A stretch of 9,876 nucleotides of DNA from Actinomycetes bacterium (GTDB taxonomy: Bacteria; Actinomycetota; Acidimicrobiia; Acidimicrobiales; RAAP-2). Position 1 is the stretch's first letter. Each line of letters begins with the position of its first letter. The stretch covers positions 1 to 9,876 of the forward strand of contig JAJYMD010000055.1 of assembly GCA_021787255.1 (NCBI GenBank), given 5' to 3'. The notes beneath the pieces are model-generated. The model saw only the letters and a program-made list of their open reading frames with translations, ran no database searches and had not been told where the DNA came from. Position numbers and translations under genes: made by a program. Below, one piece after another: positions 7,101 through 9,876 of the stretch.

Positions 7101-7478
7101 CGCTCGCTCGGGCAGCGGCGCCTGAAGCGGCCCGCAGCGACGGACCTCGCCGGCATGATCCGCTCGTTCCACTACGCGTCCCGAGCGGTCGCGATGCGCG
7201 CGGACCGGGACCTCGTCGGACCTCAAGGCCATCGTGAGCTCGGACCTTGGCTCTCGAGCTGGTACCACTGGATGTGCGCAGCGTTCCTGCGGTCGTATCT
7301 CGCCGTTCCCGGTGTCGGCCGGCTCCTCCCCGATGACCGGACGGAGCTGGGCGTGCTGATCGACTTCTTCGTGCTGGAAAAAGCCGTGGCCGAGCTCTCC
7401 TACGAGGCGAACGCGCGTCCGGACTGGGTCGAGATCCCGGCGCTGGGGATCCTCGAGGTGCTGGGGGACTCCCAGTGA
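4140..7478 (+). CDS. treS: Trehalose synthase (maltose alpha-D-glucosyltransferase) fused to maltokinase
   Basis: A 1112-residue bifunctional cytosolic enzyme. The N-terminal TreS part (about residues 25-570, GH13_16) interconverts trehalose and maltose. It begins WYQDAVFYELHVRAF (W27); the catalytic residues should be Asp223 in LRLDAVPYL, Glu265 in LLAEANQWPED and Asp331 in LRNHDEL, and MGDNIYLRDRDAVRTPMQW is a TreS signature. The C-terminal part (from about residue 580) is a maltokinase (Mak/Pep2) that makes maltose 1-phosphate with ATP. It shows RRWF at 603-606, an ILKYFRR block with Lys757 likely facing ATP, the catalytic-loop HGDYHLGQ with Asp964, and IIDFEGEP with metal-binding Asp981. 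The linker has no stop or frameshift. In mycobacteria TreS and Pep2 are separate and form a complex; fusions are known elsewhere. GTG at 4140 overlaps the glgE stop as GTGA. The in-frame ATG at 4020 lies deep in glgE and is unlikely; ATG 4182 is a weaker alternative. The product feeds GlgE directly. Confidence 0.95.
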   Translation: MTVTGERAEERPAQMARSVPVGGEAHWYQDAVFYELHVRAFSDSNGDGVGDFRGLTQKLGYLEELGVTTLWLLPFYPSPLRDDGYDIADYRDVHPSYGTLRDFRTFLREAHRRGLRVVTELVLAHTSDAHPWFQRARRSRPGSSYRDFYVWSETPDRFKDARVIFRDFESSNWAFDPVAGAYFWHRFYSHQPSLNYDNPAVQEAMFDVVDYWLEMGVDGLRLDAVPYLYAREGTSCENLPETFEYLRRLRAHIDGRYSDRMLLAEANQWPEDAVAYMGNGDACHMAFHFPLMPRMFMAARQEDRYPIVDILAETPPAPPGCQWALFLRNHDELTLEMVTDEERDYMYRSFAQEPRARVNVGIRRRLAPLLGNDRTLIEMMNGLLFSLPGTPIVYYGDEIGMGDNIYLRDRDAVRTPMQWNSDRNAGFSRANPQQLYLPVVIDPVYHAEAVNVEAAEANPSSLLWWMRRMIHLRQRYRAFSRGTLEHLRPSNRKVLAFLRRYEEELLLVVVNLSRFAQCVELDLSAVCGAVPVEVFGGTRFPPVGELPYFLTLGPHGFYWFSLELDPESRRGPEARLSARRRWDEVLSNPRALESVLVRHIPGRRWFVSKARSATSVTVLDSLPVGDPTAPVAHLVVARVELDQGSPEQYLLALGYAGGERAQTLRRLRPEAIVADLRVGDEEGVLFDAVSEPELSWQVLSMIGRRRSVPSRAGRAWGAPSPAYRSIRRHVPDDVQPSAMTAEQSNSSVAFADRAILKYFRRLEEGTNPGVELLRFLGERAHFANAPRAGGSLEYRSNQRASRPITLVSLEEMVPNESDGWNYVVDALSRRLEEAIAHGAEGSPAPSSPELLGLADDDEPPDELFDHVEWASLLGRRTGELHVALASDRSDPAMAPEPMTPVDRLSLYHGAGSFVRRAFRQLRESELATAPAVAEVLKRERELGDRFRAIATVPAGSLRIRVHGDYHLGQVLWTGKDIVIIDFEGEPTRSLGQRRLKRPAATDLAGMIRSFHYASRAVAMRADRDLVGPQGHRELGPWLSSWYHWMCAAFLRSYLAVPGVGRLLPDDRTELGVLIDFFVLEKAVAELSYEANARPDWVEIPALGILEVLGDSQ
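7463..7468 (+). promoter_or_regulatory. Ribosome-binding site of malQ (GGGGGA)
   Basis: GGGGGA lies six bases before the GTG at 7475, inside the last codons of treS-mak. It supports initiation at the GTGA overlap. Confidence 0.5.
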
Positions 7479-9439
7479 GCGAGGATCTCCGGGCCCTCGC
7501 GGAGCTCTACGACGTGGAGACCTCGTACGTGGACGCGTCCGGAGCGCGGCGGGACGCCAGCGCAGAAGTGCTCCGTGCGGTCCTCGTCGCGATGGGGGCG
7601 CCGATGACAGACCCTCCCTCGGCCATGCGCGAGGAGCTCCTGCGCCGCCACGAACAGGTGCTCGAGCCCGTCGTCGCACTGCCCGCGGTAGGTACCCAGG
7701 CCGTCGAGGTCGGCATCCCGCGCTCCGTGCACCCGCGCGACTGCTGGCTCGCGCTCGAGGCGGAGGACGGCGCGACCCGCCACATGCGGCTCATGGCCGC
7801 CATCCATCGCCCGCTCGGCTCGGCGAGCCTCGAGGGCCGTGCGATGGACCGGTACGAAGCGCAGCTCAGCACCCCGGTCGAGATGCTGGCCCCCGGCTAC
7901 TACGGGCTGCGGATCGAAGGTCCCGGCGTCGACGCGGCCTCGACGGTCGTGGTGGCGCCGCGCTGCCCGGTTCCCGAGCGAAGCTGGGGTGCCTTCCTCC
8001 CTGTGCACGCGATGCGCACGGGCTCGGATTGGGGCGTGGGGAGCTACTCGGCCCTTCGGGAGACCGCGCGCTGGGTGGGTGACCTCGGCGGTGGCTTCGT
8101 CGGCGTGCTCCCGCTGTACCCGGGGTACTACGGAGAGCCTCTGGAGGTGAGCCCGTACCTGCCCGTGACGAGGCTGGGCTGGAACGAGCTGTACATCGAT
8201 GCGACCACCCTTCCCGAGCTCGAGGTGTCGCAGGAGGCCCGTGCGCTCCTGGCGTCGGACAAGTTCACGGGCGCGCTGCGAGCGCTGCGCGCCAGCGAGC
8301 ACGTCGACTATTCGACGTCGATGTCGCTCCTCTTCGAGGTGCTCCAGCCGCTCTCGAACGCGCTGTTCTCCTCGGCTTCCCGCCGACGCGAAGAGCTCGA
8401 GGCGTTCGCGCGTTCTCGGCCCGACCTGGTCGCGTACGCGCGGTTCCGGGCAGGCCAGCGGGTCGAGCCCCTTGTCGTCACTGGCGACGCACCCGACCCA
8501 GCCGGCTCCCGCGACGCCCCCGTCCCGGACGACGCAGCCGCGAGGTGCCACCTCTACGCGCAGTGGGTGGCGGAGCAGCAGCTCGCCGGCGCGGGGACCA
8601 ACCTCCTCCTCGATCTGCCCGTGGGCGTCCATCCGCAAGGCTTCGACACGCGCTTGGAGCCGGCGGCCTTCGCGCAGGGCGTCGAGGGCGGCTCCCCTCC
8701 CGACGAGTTCTTCGCCGAGGGGCAGCGCTGGTCCTTCCGCCCGTTCCACCCCCGAGGGTTGCGTGCCCAGAGGTACCGGCACTTCATCGCGGTGCTGCGC
8801 CACGCGATGCGCCACGCGTCGATCCTCCGTCTCGACCACGTGATGGGCCTCTACCGCCTCTACTGGGTTCCCGCCGGGTCCGACGCCACGGAGGGCACCT
8901 ACGTCCGCTACCGAGACGACGAGCTCCGGGCGATCGTGGCCCTCGAGGCGCACCGGTCGCGTACCGCGGTGGTCGGTGAGGATCTCGGGACGGTGCCCGA
9001 GGAGGTGCGCGAGGGCATGGCGAACGACAGGATGCTGCGTTCCTGGGTGTTGCAGTTCGAGATGACGCCCGGGGCACCCTTGCCCGACCCGCCCGAGCTC
9101 TCGATGGCGAGCATCGGGACGCACGACCTTCCTCGGTTCGTGTCGTTCTGGGAGTCGCCGCAGCGCTCGCGCTGGAGAAGGGCGCTCGGTGGGGACGCAC
9201 GCCGTGGCCTTCGCGCCTGCCTCGACCATCTCGCCGCGGGGCCCGCGCGTCTCGTGCTCGCAGACGTGGAGGACGTGTGGCTCGAGCGCGAGCCCCACAA
9301 TCGTCCTGGCACCGGCGCGGACGCCGGGAACTGGCAGCACCGATCGGCACGCACGCTCGAGGAGATCTTCGCAGACCCCGACGTCCGCGGCGCGTTCGAG
9401 CGGATCGACGACCTGCGCCGCGAGGGGGAGACCCTGTGA
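7475..9439 (+). CDS. malQ: 4-alpha-glucanotransferase MalQ (amylomaltase, GH77)
   Basis: A 654-residue cytosolic disproportionating enzyme that moves alpha-1,4-glucan segments between malto-oligosaccharides and releases glucose. The N-terminal part (about residues 1-165) is of the extended MalQ type: a helical LRALAELYDVETSY start, then beta-rich sequence. The barrel starts near GAFLPVHAMRTGSDWGVGSY. The nucleophile should be Asp454 in LRLDHVMGLYRLYWVP, the acid/base Glu502 in VVGEDLGTVPEE and the third acid Asp551 in IGTHDLPRF. The LLLDLPVGVHPQGFDTR and SPPDEFFAEGQRW blocks are also typical. Length is close to that of the Escherichia coli enzyme (about 694). GTG at 7475 overlaps the treS-mak stop by four bases, and the gene's own stop overlaps glgB likewise. 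The context suggests it trims or recycles linear glucans made by GlgE or released by debranching, but a catabolic role is equally open. Confidence 0.95.
   Translation: MSEDLRALAELYDVETSYVDASGARRDASAEVLRAVLVAMGAPMTDPPSAMREELLRRHEQVLEPVVALPAVGTQAVEVGIPRSVHPRDCWLALEAEDGATRHMRLMAAIHRPLGSASLEGRAMDRYEAQLSTPVEMLAPGYYGLRIEGPGVDAASTVVVAPRCPVPERSWGAFLPVHAMRTGSDWGVGSYSALRETARWVGDLGGGFVGVLPLYPGYYGEPLEVSPYLPVTRLGWNELYIDATTLPELEVSQEARALLASDKFTGALRALRASEHVDYSTSMSLLFEVLQPLSNALFSSASRRREELEAFARSRPDLVAYARFRAGQRVEPLVVTGDAPDPAGSRDAPVPDDAAARCHLYAQWVAEQQLAGAGTNLLLDLPVGVHPQGFDTRLEPAAFAQGVEGGSPPDEFFAEGQRWSFRPFHPRGLRAQRYRHFIAVLRHAMRHASILRLDHVMGLYRLYWVPAGSDATEGTYVRYRDDELRAIVALEAHRSRTAVVGEDLGTVPEEVREGMANDRMLRSWVLQFEMTPGAPLPDPPELSMASIGTHDLPRFVSFWESPQRSRWRRALGGDARRGLRACLDHLAAGPARLVLADVEDVWLEREPHNRPGTGADAGNWQHRSARTLEEIFADPDVRGAFERIDDLRREGETL
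9424..9430 (+). promoter_or_regulatory. Ribosome-binding site of glgB (GGGGGAG)
   Basis: GGGGGAG lies five bases before the GTG at 9436, inside the 3' end of malQ. It supports the GTG in the GTGA overlap as the start. Confidence 0.55.
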
Positions 9440-9876
9440 TCACCGCGGACGACCTGTTCCTCTTCAACGAGGGGACGCACCGCCGTCTGGCAGAGAAGCT
9501 GGGCGCGCACCTCTGCGACGACGGTGTCCACTTCGCGGTGTGGGCGCCCAGCGCACGAGGCGTGTCCGCGGTGGGCGACTGGAACTGGTGGAGCCCGGAC
9601 GCCGACCGGCTCTCCGCGCGCGGGAGCTCGGGCATCTGGGAGGGTTGGTCCGGGCACGCCCGCAACGGGCAGGTCTACAAGTACGCGATCACCACGGCGC
9701 AGGGCGACGTGCTCTACAAGGCCGACCCGTTCGCGTCGTTCTGCGAGCTCCCGCCCAAGACCGGCTCGGTGATCTGGGACCTCGCCTACGAATGGGGCGA
9801 CGACGAGTGGATGGCCACGCGCGGAGAGCGCCAGAGCGTGCGCTCGCCGATCTCGATCTACGAGGTCCACATCGGG
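9436..9876 (+). CDS. glgB: 1,4-alpha-glucan branching enzyme GlgB (N-terminal 147 residues; cut by the window edge)
   Basis: An open frame from GTG 9436 to the right edge, 147 residues. GlgB cleaves an alpha-1,4 chain and reattaches it in alpha-1,6 linkage (GH13). It opens with LFLFNEGTHRRLAEKLGAH (residues 7-25), a start typical of branching enzymes. The CBM48 domain follows: VHFAVWAPSARGVSAVGDWNWW (about 31-52), SGIWEGW, and NGQVYKYAI. The entry to the catalytic barrel, SPISIYEVHIG (137-147), is at the very edge. The catalytic Asp and Glu lie outside the window and cannot be checked. The protein begins directly at the LFNEG/CBM48 region, so it lacks the additional N-terminal domain of longer enzymes such as those of E. 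coli and Mycobacterium tuberculosis. The gene overlaps malQ by four bases, as the last visible step of the pathway: branching of GlgE-made chains. Confidence 0.93.
   Translation, partial: MITADDLFLFNEGTHRRLAEKLGAHLCDDGVHFAVWAPSARGVSAVGDWNWWSPDADRLSARGSSGIWEGWSGHARNGQVYKYAITTAQGDVLYKADPFASFCELPPKTGSVIWDLAYEWGDDEWMATRGERQSVRSPISIYEVHIG

Noticed and set aside
6129..7679. A 516-residue minus-strand open frame opposite the maltokinase part and start of malQ.
   Set aside because: It crosses a real gene junction on the other strand and is Arg/Pro-rich shadow sequence.
7400..9340. A 646-residue open frame on the minus strand opposite malQ.
   Set aside because: It is an antisense shadow of a gene with all its catalytic motifs; it shows no recognisable fold signature.

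Overview
The window is very GC-rich (roughly 70% by eye), densely packed and strongly biased to G/C at third codon positions. Four of the seven genes start with GTG. This, with the gene content, points to an actinobacterium (Actinomycetota). I cannot place it lower than phylum with confidence; a lineage such as Acidimicrobiia is only a guess. I see no RNA genes, insertion sequences, phage genes or CRISPR arrays, and no gene-free stretch longer than 74 bases.

Layout. Two transcription units diverge from a short intergenic region (917-990). Leftward on the minus strand is a 73-residue acidic repeat protein (695-916), followed by a divergent PlsY-family membrane acyltransferase that runs off the left edge (1-654). 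Rightward on the plus strand is a zinc-independent MDR/quinone-oxidoreductase-like protein (991-1983), then glgE (2011-4143), a treS-maltokinase fusion (4140-7478), malQ (7475-9439) and the start of glgB (9436 to the right edge). The PlsY-like gene and glgB are cut by the window edges.

How the genes work together. The plus-strand block is the GlgE pathway of alpha-glucan synthesis. TreS isomerises trehalose to maltose. The fused maltokinase phosphorylates maltose to maltose 1-phosphate with ATP. GlgE transfers the maltosyl unit onto an alpha-1,4-glucan, and GlgB adds alpha-1,6 branches. MalQ, set between treS-mak and glgB, could recycle or resize linear malto-oligosaccharides. The catalytic triads of GlgE, TreS and MalQ and the catalytic motifs of the kinase are all readable. 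GlgB ends before its active site. The three junctions glgE/treS-mak, treS-mak/malQ and malQ/glgB are each a 4-base GTGA overlap, which suggests translational coupling of the whole pathway.

Points worth a second look: two apparently leaderless divergent promoters around a nested inverted repeat; a PlsY-family protein whose normally conserved loops are altered; the small repeat protein paired with it; malQ placed inside a GlgE operon; and a tandem repeat at the glgE 3' end that carries the ribosome-binding site for treS. I do not see a wholly new system. The core is a recognisable pathway with unusual packaging.
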